A stretch of DNA of 59,278 bases. It comes from Candidatus Flemingiibacterium merdigallinarum. GTDB taxonomy: Bacteria; Bacillota; Clostridia; Oscillospirales; CAG-272. Made by a program: the position numbers and the translations under genes. Below, in pieces: positions 52,353 to 59,278 of this stretch. Numbering within the stretch: the first letter of the stretch is position 1; each line of letters begins with the position of its first letter. The DNA lies in the NCBI GenBank assembly GCA_904386005.1, contig CAJFKR010000013.1, positions 1 to 59,278 on the forward strand, read 5' to 3'. The notes under the pieces were generated by a model. The model saw only the letters and a list, made by a program, of their open reading frames with translations. It was not told where the DNA came from and ran no database searches.

Positions 52353-52640
52353 TGCAAATTCCTTTCATCATATAGGGTTCGATATCGCCTTTAATAATCG
52401 TAATTTCGATTCTGATGATAACTGTAGTGTATTTCGCTTGGGATGCTCGGGTATTGCTTTTTTGACATGGTGCAGGAGTTTAATAATCGCCGCGCAAGCG
52501 GCAATCTGAACACGTGTATGTGGCTGTTCACCGGCAGGAAACCCCTGCCGGGTTTACAGCTGTATATTAATCTTTTCCTGTTTCTTATATGCTTGGTTCT
52601 GATTATGTCAGCACAAAACCGTTCGGCACAGTCGAGCTTG
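52353..52640. other. Gap with a single hairpin, no gene
   Basis: Apart from an inverted repeat CCGGCAGG-AAACC-CCTGCCGG at 52532-52553, without a clear T-tract, I see nothing in this gap. Confidence 0.5.
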
Positions 52641-54365
52641 TCAGTCCTCGATTGCCGCTTTCCTTGTGTTTATCTCGCGGAAGATCGAAATGTCGAACTT
52701 CGGCTTGCGGCCGTAGGTGTACAGACCGTTGATCTCCTGCTCGATGTCGTAGAGCTGCGTGTAGCAGAAGCCCATTATAGCCGGATTGTCGAGCATCGCG
52801 TTTGTCAGTCCGCGATAACGCTCGATAAACTCCTCGGGCGTCTTCGGAGCCTGTCCGTAGCCCCAGCCGCTGTTGCCGTCGGTGTTCCACTGGATTCCGC
52901 CGTATTCGCTCATGAATACCGGCTCGCCGCCATACGCCTGCTTGCGGTTGCCGTCTACGTTGAACCGGTCATAAAGCTCGCCGCCATTCGCGAACACCTC
53001 GTAGCGCGGGCGGAATATGTCCGGATTCTGTTCATAGTCGTGCAGGTCGTAGATGTCGGTGATGTGGTGATAGCCGCCGCTCGTGTCGATGACCGGACGG
53101 GTCGGGTCGACCGCCTTGGTGATATGGTATATCGACGACAGCAGCGCGTTCGACGCGCTTCTCTCGACGTAATTCCAGGTTTCGTTGAACGGGCACCAGC
53201 CGATGATCGACGGATGATTGAAATCGCGCTCGATTTCACACAGCCATTCGCCGCCGAATATCTCGGTCGCCTGCGGCGAGTGGTAGTCAAGTCCCCAGTT
53301 GCCCATCTCGCCCCAGACCATGTAGCCGAGCCGGTCGCAGTGATAGAGGAAGCGCGGCTCGAATACCTTCTGATGCAGTCTCGCGCCGTTGAAGCCGGCG
53401 TTCATCGACAGCACGACGTCGCCCTCGAGGTCGGCGTCGGTCGGCGCGGTGTAGATTCCGTCGGGGTAGTAGCCCTGATCGAGCACGGTGCGCTGGAACA
53501 CGGCCTTGCCGTTCAGATAGAATTTGCGGTCGTCGAGCGACACGCTGCGCAGACCGAAGTAGCTCTTGACCGAGTCGTCGCCAAAGGTCAGAACAAGGTC
53601 ATATAGTCTGCCGCAGCCGAGCTGCCAGAGATGCTTTTCAGAAAGCTTCAGCGTCGCGACAAAGCCGCCGCCGAGGCAGGACACCGAAGCACTTCCGACC
53701 GGCTTGCCGTCATATGAAGCCGCGATCTCAAGCTCGCCCCTGCCGCAGACCTCTCCGGTCACGGTCAGCGTGCAGCTGTCAATATCCGGGTAGTATTTCG
53801 CCGACTTTATGTATGACTTCGGCGTAAATTCGAGCCACACGGTCTGCCAGATACCGGTCGTGCGAGTGTAGTCGCAGCCGTGCGAGTGGTAGCTCTTGGA
53901 CTGCTTGCCGCTCGGCTGCGCGCCCGAGCGGGTGTCGTCCTCGACAAAGACGAACAGGCTGTTCTCGCCTGCCCGTACAAGCGGGGCGATGTCGAACTCG
54001 AACGGAGTGTAGCCGCCCTTGTGAGTTCCGGCGAGCTTGCCGTTGACATATACCGTCGCCTTGTAGTCGACCGCGCCGAAATGCAGGACTATCCGCCCGT
54101 CCAGCTTGTCGGCGGGGATATCGAATTTGCGGCGGTAGCAGCAGCAATTAATGAAGTCGGTGTGCGCGATGCCCGACAGCCTGCTTTCGGGGCAAAACGG
54201 CACTACTATTTCGAGCGGCAGCTTCTCGTCCGATTCATACAGTCTGCGGTCGAGCGCCGAGCGGCCGAAGTCAAAGTCGAACTCCCAGCTGCCGTTGAGA
54301 TTTACGAATCCGTCGCGCTCCCAAATCGGATTCGGATGTTCGGGACGCGGAATGCTTGTGTTCAT
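52641..54365 (-). CDS. GH2 family glycosidase
   Basis: A 574-residue enzyme with the three-part GH2 order: sugar-binding jelly roll (YRRKFDIPADKLDGRIVLHFGAVDY, TYVNGKLAG-like YVNGKLAGTHKGGYTPFEFDI), an immunoglobulin-like domain, and a TIM barrel. Acid/base Glu395 is in CPFNETWNY and nucleophile Glu487 in VFMSEYGGI. Length is short for GH2 beta-galactosidases and nearer to glucuronidase-like or arabinosidase-like members. No signal peptide. GGAGG is nine bases before the ATG. Divergent from an AraC gene that may regulate it. Confidence 0.92.
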   Translation of the reverse strand: MNTSIPRPEHPNPIWERDGFVNLNGSWEFDFDFGRSALDRRLYESDEKLPLEIVVPFCPESRLSGIAHTDFINCCCYRRKFDIPADKLDGRIVLHFGAVDYKATVYVNGKLAGTHKGGYTPFEFDIAPLVRAGENSLFVFVEDDTRSGAQPSGKQSKSYHSHGCDYTRTTGIWQTVWLEFTPKSYIKSAKYYPDIDSCTLTVTGEVCGRGELEIAASYDGKPVGSASVSCLGGGFVATLKLSEKHLWQLGCGRLYDLVLTFGDDSVKSYFGLRSVSLDDRKFYLNGKAVFQRTVLDQGYYPDGIYTAPTDADLEGDVVLSMNAGFNGARLHQKVFEPRFLYHCDRLGYMVWGEMGNWGLDYHSPQATEIFGGEWLCEIERDFNHPSIIGWCPFNETWNYVERSASNALLSSIYHITKAVDPTRPVIDTSGGYHHITDIYDLHDYEQNPDIFRPRYEVFANGGELYDRFNVDGNRKQAYGGEPVFMSEYGGIQWNTDGNSGWGYGQAPKTPEEFIERYRGLTNAMLDNPAIMGFCYTQLYDIEQEINGLYTYGRKPKFDISIFREINTRKAAIED

Positions 54366-54474
54366 AATGATATACCTCCAAAAAATAGTTTAAAAAACCG
54401 CGGAATATGCTGCCGTCGGCGGGACGACGCGGCAGGGACGGCGAAAATAATTCCGGCGATTTTATGAAAAGGTC

Positions 54475-54503
54475 TTTACACAGATTAATTATAATGTTAT
54501 AAT
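54475..54503 (+). promoter_or_regulatory. Promoter of the 54.5-kb AraC gene
   Basis: TTTACA (54475-54480), 17-base spacer, TATAAT (54498-54503) with the extended TGT just before it. Confidence 0.7.
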
Positions 54504-54551
54504 AATGATATGTAAATAGACAATAACGCCAATTAGTTGAGGAATATGCGC

Positions 54552-55355
54552 ATGAGAGAGGAATACAGCTTTGTTTCGCCCTACGACACTCAAAATAAGC
54601 CGTTTTACATAAACATCGCGGGGATGACCTTCTGTGACGGCAGCTACCGAATCAACCGCCGCGACTCTAAGATTCTCTGCGCCGAATACATTCTGCACGG
54701 CCGCGGCACGGTGATTTGCGGCGGCGAGCGTTTCAATCCGACGACCGGCGACGTGTATCTGCTGATGTACGGCCGCGACCACCTCTATTTTTCGGACGCC
54801 GACGACCCCTGGACGAAAATCTGGTTCAACGCGGGCGGTCCGGTCGTCGAGAGCCTGATGCGCGCGTACAATCTTATCGACGTGCAGTATATCCGCCGGA
54901 GCGGCGCGTTCAGCTACTTCGAGCGCATGGTCACACTCACGCGCGGCGGCGGCTCGCCCGACACAATCAATGCCGGCGCCGCCCTGATTTTCCACGAGCT
55001 GCTGCAATATCTGAGCGGGCTGATACCCAAGACCGACGCTAAGGCCGATCCCGACGCTCTGATAATCAAGAATTACATCGACGCGCACATCAGCGAAAGG
55101 ATAGATCTGAACCTCCTGTCGTCGCTGATTTTTAAGAGCCGCAGCCAGACCCTGCGCATATTCCGCGAGCAGTACGGAATTCCGCCCTACGAATACCTGC
55201 TCTGCCGCCGCATCGAGCAGGCTAAGAGCCTGCTGCTCGGCACAAATATGCCGATAAAGGAGATATCCCGCCTTGTCGGCTTTAGCGACGAGCACTATTT
55301 TTCGAACATCTTCCGGCAAAAGGTAGGCGTCTCCCCGAGGCAGGTCAGGGATTAG
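54552..55355 (+). CDS. AraC family regulator
   Basis: A 267-residue regulator. The N-terminal cupin-type part has YILHGRGTVICGGERFNPTTGDVYLLM and ends in a helix; the double HTH has IDLNLLSSLIFKSRSQTLRIFREQYGIPPYEYL and IKEISRLVGFSDEHYFSNIFRQKVGVSPRQVRD. GAGG lies nine bases before the ATG chosen; an ATG two codons earlier is possible. It reads away from the GH2 gene with only 186 bases between, so GH2 is a likely target. Confidence 0.9.
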   Translation: MREEYSFVSPYDTQNKPFYINIAGMTFCDGSYRINRRDSKILCAEYILHGRGTVICGGERFNPTTGDVYLLMYGRDHLYFSDADDPWTKIWFNAGGPVVESLMRAYNLIDVQYIRRSGAFSYFERMVTLTRGGGSPDTINAGAALIFHELLQYLSGLIPKTDAKADPDALIIKNYIDAHISERIDLNLLSSLIFKSRSQTLRIFREQYGIPPYEYLLCRRIEQAKSLLLGTNMPIKEISRLVGFSDEHYFSNIFRQKVGVSPRQVRD

Positions 55356-55425
55356 CAGTGAGACAATGCGAATACGCCGACATGATTGCGGGTAGAAACA
55401 GGTGCGATGACCCGACGGAATCGGA

Positions 55426-55473
55426 TAAATATATCTCGGCTTCAGGATTTCCGAAGCCGGGATATATTTCCTT
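55426..55473. terminator. Strong bidirectional terminator
   Basis: AAATATATCTCGGCTTC / GAAGCCGGGATATATTT stem (one mismatch) with an AGGATTTCC loop, followed by CCTTTTT on the + strand. It lies between the convergent AraC and LacI genes. Confidence 0.88.
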
Positions 55474-55564
55474 TTTGAGATATAAATCAAAGCCGTGCGT
55501 TACACGCCGTGATACGCGCGATTTGCCGGTCAAGCCGAATATTGGATCGGATAACGCCGCCGGC

Positions 55565-56581
55565 TTATATGTGCGCGCAGACGCTCTGCCTAACCTCGAT
55601 TTCGCCGCAGGGAACCTCGATGTGCTCGGGCAGGCTCGGAACGCCTGACATACGGTCAACGAGCAAGGCTATGCTCTGACGCGCGAGCTCCTGACGGTCG
55701 ATTTTCACGGTGGTCAGACGCGGAGTGACATATCTCGACAGAATTATGTCGTCAATGCTGATAAGCGAGATGTCCTCCGGCACGCGCAGCCCGTCCTGCA
55801 AAATATATTGCAGACAGCCGATGGCGATAAAGTCGCCGGTGCAGAATATCGCGCTCGGCAAGCGCGGCGCCTTCATCATCCGTCGGGTCGTCTCGTAGGA
55901 CAGCTTGTCGCTGTTCGGCGACGAGTGTACCCACTCGGGGTGGTACTCGCAGCCGCCGTCCTGGAGCGCGCCCTTGAAGCCGCGCAGGGTGTTTCGCATA
56001 TACAGCGGGCTGTCGTAGCCGAGATAGCCGATGTTGTGGTGACCAAGCGATATCAGGTATTTGGTAGCCATATACGCAGCCGATGAGTAATCGGTGTAGA
56101 CCGAAGCGATTCCCGGTCTCGGCTCATGCGTATCGGTGATGACAAACGGAATCTCGGTCTCGATTATACGGCGCTGCACCGGCTCGGGCGGAGCGCCCAG
56201 AAAGATGATTCCGCCGGTATCGCGGCGTGTGATTATCTGCGGCAGCTCGACGTCGCCGCTGTCGTGCAGTCGATAAAAGGCGTAGACCGGATTCGCGCCG
56301 GCCTTGTCGCACTCGGGCACGAGCAGATTGTTTAATTCGACATAGAATTGGTTGCCAAGGTCGCTCATATCTCGGTTCAATAGGATTGTGATATTGTCGG
56401 ACTTGTTGAACAGCAGCCGGCGCGAGTTCGGGTTCGGCACATATCCGGTTTCGCGGAGTATAGCGCGCACCCTCTCGCGGGTCTCCGCGCTCACCCCGGG
56501 GCGGTCATTCAGTACTATCGATACCGCGGACGGCGATATTCCCGCGAGCTCCGCTATATACTTTATAGTCAATCTTGACAT
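55565..56581 (-). CDS. LacI family transcriptional regulator
   Basis: A 338-residue repressor. N-terminal HTH and hinge: TIKYIAELAGISPSAVSIVLND, RERVRAILRETGYVPNPNSRRL. The periplasmic-binding-type core has GGIIFLGAPPEP, VYTDYSSAAYMATKYLISLGHHNIGYLG, AIFCTGDFIAIGCLQYI and SIDDIILSRYVTPRLTTVKID. It is divergent from the six-hairpin glycosidase to its right; a candidate operator lies between them. The ligand is probably an oligosaccharide. Confidence 0.92.
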   Translation of the reverse strand: MSRLTIKYIAELAGISPSAVSIVLNDRPGVSAETRERVRAILRETGYVPNPNSRRLLFNKSDNITILLNRDMSDLGNQFYVELNNLLVPECDKAGANPVYAFYRLHDSGDVELPQIITRRDTGGIIFLGAPPEPVQRRIIETEIPFVITDTHEPRPGIASVYTDYSSAAYMATKYLISLGHHNIGYLGYDSPLYMRNTLRGFKGALQDGGCEYHPEWVHSSPNSDKLSYETTRRMMKAPRLPSAIFCTGDFIAIGCLQYILQDGLRVPEDISLISIDDIILSRYVTPRLTTVKIDRQELARQSIALLVDRMSGVPSLPEHIEVPCGEIEVRQSVCAHI

Positions 56582-56798
56582 TGAGTTTTCATTTCCCTTC
56601 GTTTTCCGATATCATTGTTATTAATATGGTAGTAAAAAATTCGGGGAAATTCAACATATTATTTGTAAATATTTTAGTTTGGGGCGATAAATATTTAAAC
56701 CCGCCCCTTATCCCGGCTGTCCGCACGCGACTTTATGTCCGACCGCCGCAATGCCGGCAAAAAATACCGCGCCTGTATTTTCAAATCGATGGCGGCTA

Positions 56799-56827
56799 TT
56801 GACATTCGCGTATATTTGTGATATGAT
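56799..56827 (+). promoter_or_regulatory. Promoter of the six-hairpin glycosidase gene
   Basis: TTGACA (56799-56804), 17-base spacer, TATGAT (56822-56827). Confidence 0.75.
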
Positions 56828-56872
56828 ATATGTGATGATCTATATAAAGCCGAGGTCGGCGTCGCGCCGAGC

Positions 56873-56886
56873 CTAAACGCTTTTAG
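56873..56886. promoter_or_regulatory. Candidate LacI-type operator
   Basis: CTAAACGCTTTTAG, an imperfect palindrome with the central CG and flanking A/T runs usual for LacI-family sites. It lies about 40 bases after the predicted transcription start, so a bound repressor could block elongation. Confidence 0.35.
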
Positions 56887-56994
56887 TATAGACTTGATCG
56901 GCATATGATAAAGTAACCTTAAAATATTGACGCGCTTCGCGATTTCGCCGGTAAGAACAGCGCGCAGAGAAAACACGCCGCACTAATTCACGAA

Positions 56995-57042
56995 AAAAAG
57001 AAAGGAAAGCTTTGCCGCCGCAAAGTCATGGTCATAAAAATG
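56995..57042 (+). promoter_or_regulatory. Shine-Dalgarno/hairpin/start module before six-hairpin glycosidase
   Basis: AAAGGAAAG (57001-57009), hairpin CTTTGC-CGCC-GCAAAG (57010-57025), TCATGGTCATAAAA, then ATG at 57040. The downstream flank is the clearest version of the shared element. In-frame ORFs can begin early at 57028 (GTG-like reading through the flank). Confidence 0.75.
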
Positions 57043-58941
57043 AGCAAAAACAATTGGGAACGCTCCAAAACCTCCAGAATATATCTCCACCCGCCGCTCG
57101 CAGAGCGAATTGTCGTCATGTACCCCGATTTCAATGTCACCGACTCGTCGCTGCTCGACAACGGCACGCACCTCGACCAGCCGGGAATCGGTCTTGTCCT
57201 GCTGCACGGCGAGAATATGGATTCGTTTGACTACACCGAGACCAAGTTCTCGCCGGTCACCGACGGTCTGCCGATATACACAGTCAACTCGAGCTGCGAC
57301 GGCTGCGACGTCGCGATGGAAGCCTTCTGCGATTTTGAACGTGTTCCGACCACATATTTCCGGGTTACGGTTACGAATGCCTCGCCGTATCACAATGACG
57401 GCTACCTCGGCGCGCTCTGCCGCTCGGGCAAGGACACGTATATGGTGCAGAACCACATGGAGGGCTACGCGCCCTACAAGCCGAACGTCAAATGCTGGTA
57501 TATGCTCAAGCGCACATGGCAAAATACCGGCGAGAATACCGCTTCGGACGGGCGCGCCGAGATGGTCGTCAAGGCTCACGACGGCGTCGCTATGAGGTGG
57601 GTCGAGGACGGACCAAAGGGTCATATGTACGAAGCCGCCGATTACTTCCGCTTCGACTACTCGCTCGAGGCTCACGAGAGCGTCAGCTTCGATATGGCTA
57701 TCTGCTCGGGCGGAGCCGACGGCGGCAAGTCCGTATCAGCCGACGATTACGATACCGCGCGCGCCGCGACTGTCGCCGGCTGGCAGGACATCCTGTCAGA
57801 TATCTGCGTCTATCCGGACTACGACAACAAGTTCTACCGCGACGTGTATTTGCAGCTCGCGACACAGTGTATGCAGATGCTCGCGCGCTATGAGGGCAGT
57901 GAGCTTGTCGCGACGCGTCAGGGCGACCTCGGACGCTTTGTCTGGCCGTTCGAAGCGACGCTCGTGCTCGAATTTCTCGACCATGTCGGTCTCAGACGCT
58001 ACACCCGCGAAGCTTACCGCTACTTCTGCGAGCGTTGGTTCACGCCCGACGGCGACGACAAGGGACGCATAAAATCCAACTGCGCGGCGTGGGAGAACTT
58101 CACCGGCTCGACGCTCTGGGGCATGGCCGAGCACCTGCGCTACAACACCGGAGACGACGAGTTCGAATACTTCCTGCCCTACATGATGGATATGCTCGAC
58201 TGGATCGAGCGCCGCCGTCACACCGAATCGAGCGGATACGCGGGCATATTCCCGAGCGGACAGGGCAGCGACTGGAGCGACATCGCGCAGTTCTGGACTT
58301 TCACCGACAGCTACAATCTCCGCGCGATAAACAGCCTCGCCGAAATCCTCGAAATGAGAAATCACCCCGACGCCGCACGTGTGCGCGCTATCTATAACGA
58401 CTATAAACAGAGACTCATCGAAATCCGCGACGAGCTCTACCGCGGGCATGAGAACGATGAGAGCTTCCTGTTCCCGCACGAGCTCGGACTGTCTATCGAG
58501 GACAGCCAGAACTACAGCTTCACGACCGACGGCGGACCGATACTGCTGATCTGCGGCATAATCGAGCCGGGCAGCCGCATGATGGAGCAGATGGAGAACT
58601 ATTTTGTGAGCCGCGGAATGTTCGACCACGGGCTGACCGGCGTCCTGACCAGCTGCGCCGGGGCGTGGGACGGCGCGTACCACGGCGGCTACGGAGACGT
58701 GTGGTACACGATGCAGAGCGAATCCTTCTGGGTCAGCGCATGGCTTGCCTGCGGTCAGCGCGAAAAGGCGAAAAAGACGCTCGACGCGCTGATGTATTAC
58801 GGACTGACGACCGAGCATGTCGTCTCCGAACGCTACTGCTCGATTGACCCTTGGTACACGCCCTGGCAGCCGAACGGCAGCGGCAGCGCGCGTCTCGGAA
58901 CTATGCTGCTGCAATATTACGGCGAGAAGAAAACAAGGTAA
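57040..58941 (+). CDS. Six-hairpin (alpha/alpha)6 glycosidase-like protein
   Basis: A 633-residue protein. A beta-rich N-terminal domain (residues 1-240) is followed by an (alpha/alpha)6 region with GDLGRFVWPFEATLVLEFLDHVGL, REAYRYFCERWF, WENFTGSTLWGMAEHLRY, SGQGSDWSDIAQFWTFTDSYN, and the closing YHGGYGDVWYTMQSESFWVSAWLACG. The pattern resembles rhamnosidase/glucuronyl hydrolase-type six-hairpin enzymes, but no GH family is assigned with certainty; candidate acids include Asp and Glu in GSDWSDIA and WENF. No signal peptide. Likely under the adjacent LacI regulator. Confidence 0.72.
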   Translation: MSKNNWERSKTSRIYLHPPLAERIVVMYPDFNVTDSSLLDNGTHLDQPGIGLVLLHGENMDSFDYTETKFSPVTDGLPIYTVNSSCDGCDVAMEAFCDFERVPTTYFRVTVTNASPYHNDGYLGALCRSGKDTYMVQNHMEGYAPYKPNVKCWYMLKRTWQNTGENTASDGRAEMVVKAHDGVAMRWVEDGPKGHMYEAADYFRFDYSLEAHESVSFDMAICSGGADGGKSVSADDYDTARAATVAGWQDILSDICVYPDYDNKFYRDVYLQLATQCMQMLARYEGSELVATRQGDLGRFVWPFEATLVLEFLDHVGLRRYTREAYRYFCERWFTPDGDDKGRIKSNCAAWENFTGSTLWGMAEHLRYNTGDDEFEYFLPYMMDMLDWIERRRHTESSGYAGIFPSGQGSDWSDIAQFWTFTDSYNLRAINSLAEILEMRNHPDAARVRAIYNDYKQRLIEIRDELYRGHENDESFLFPHELGLSIEDSQNYSFTTDGGPILLICGIIEPGSRMMEQMENYFVSRGMFDHGLTGVLTSCAGAWDGAYHGGYGDVWYTMQSESFWVSAWLACGQREKAKKTLDALMYYGLTTEHVVSERYCSIDPWYTPWQPNGSGSARLGTMLLQYYGEKKTR

Positions 58942-58960
58942 AATAACGTGGGTTCGACGG

Positions 58961-59278
58961 GAATTATAACAATGTAATTAAGTGATTAAATGAACAAGCA
59001 ATATTAGATTCAAACAATCACGCACAAACCGAGCCGCCGTATGGGGAGCGGGGCCCCAAGCGTCCGCGCCTCGCCGGAGGTGCGGACGCGTTAGGCGGCG
59101 CATCCCTGTGGTATCTGACGATAAGCAGAAATAAAATATCTGTGCAGTTATAAACAATTACACCATGACCCAAATTATAAAAAGTTTTCGGGTGTGGGGT
59201 CAGCACTTAGGCGAGCTTGCTCGCCTAAGTGCCGGGGAGCCCCTTTTTCCGAGTTGCGTCAGCAACTCGTAGGGTCAT
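58961..59278 (-). repeat. Composite repeat copy R6 (inverted, runs off the window)
   Basis: Read on the minus strand it repeats R3: ATGACCCTACGAGTTGCTGA, GGAAAAAGGGGCTCCCC, then hairpin GCACTTAGGCGAGC/GCTCGCCTAAGTGC (59203-59232), TGACCCCACACCCGAAAACT, AT-rich part, ATGCGCCGCC, inserted hairpin GCGTCCGCGCCTC/GAGGTGCGGACGC (59060-59089), GGGGCCCC, CGCTCCCCATACGGCGGCTC, and the end TTACATTGTTATAATT (58963-58978). The first hairpin equals that of R4; the second is absent from R3 although its flanks CCCCGCTCCCCATACGGCGG are present there. No gene is seen in 58942-59278. Confidence 0.9.

Larger units (their letters stand above)
56582..57039. other. Divergent control region between LacI and six-hairpin glycosidase
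   Basis: No gene is seen. It holds an AT-rich stretch (56620-56700), the GH promoter at 56799-56827, a candidate LacI-type operator (56873-56886) and the hairpin module before the glycosidase. Leader length from the promoter to the start is about 205 bases. Confidence 0.6.

Noticed and set aside
52443-53606. 387-residue plus-strand ORF opposite GH2
   Set aside because: Antisense shadow; GH2 catalytic motifs are on the minus strand.

Overview
The window looks like a GC-rich chromosome piece from an uncultured gut or rumen clostridium (Oscillospirales-like). This rests on gene content only: a rex-dnaD-dnaC-type cluster, DUF4321 next to maf, TypA, RarA, RecG, many lipoproteins with Cys lipoboxes, and AraC/LacI-controlled glycosidases. 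No tRNA, rRNA, CRISPR array, transposase or phage gene was seen.

Layout. 0.2-9.3 kb (+): U32 peptidase-like protein, dUTPase, DUF4321, Maf, RecG, MscS channel, RarA. 9.6-12.0 kb (+): Gfo/Idh/MocA oxidoreductase, YmdB-type phosphodiesterase, and a carbon-nitrogen hydrolase that has lost its catalytic middle. 12.2-16.3 kb (-): MFS transporter, then rex-dnaD-dnaC. 16.7-21.9 kb (-): isocitrate dehydrogenase, a cluster of DnaA-box-like sites, then galU, dCMP deaminase, a lipoprotein, rimI and tsaD. 22.4-29.0 kb: a URO-D-like fragment, an acidic-repeat membrane protein, then an AraC/SDR/solute-binding protein/FAD oxidoreductase cluster. 29.3-31.2 kb: typA. 31.3-58.9 kb: a plant-polysaccharide island with GH43-like, GH5, GH10, GH2 and six-hairpin glycosidases, two DUF4838 proteins, four solute-binding lipoproteins, three AraC regulators, one LacI and one XRE regulator. 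The glycosidases have no signal peptides, so they probably act on imported oligosaccharides. No ABC permease or ATPase lies in the window, so the five binding proteins must use a transporter encoded elsewhere.

The most unusual content lies between and inside the genes. (1) Seven copies of a dispersed module place a hairpin between a strong Shine-Dalgarno (AAAGGAAG-like) and a start codon. Stem sequences differ between copies but stay paired, and the flanks (a CGACA box upstream, TCATGGTCATAAA-like downstream) are shared. (2) A roughly 310-bp composite repeat occurs in four good copies plus a partial one. It has a constant framework into which different perfect hairpins are set, exchanged or nested. 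(3) A third family has different palindromes held between constant CTCT and GAGACCACTCT flanks, in tandem. (4) In-frame minisatellites of 15, 18 and 21 bp have expanded inside dut, recG and two other genes, and a 29-bp minisatellite lies between recG and mscS. Together these suggest a process that makes or swaps palindromes and short repeats in this genome, possibly with a role in translation initiation. That role is inference.

Starts were chosen from visible ribosome-binding sites. Family calls rest on motifs recognised by eye; no database search was possible.
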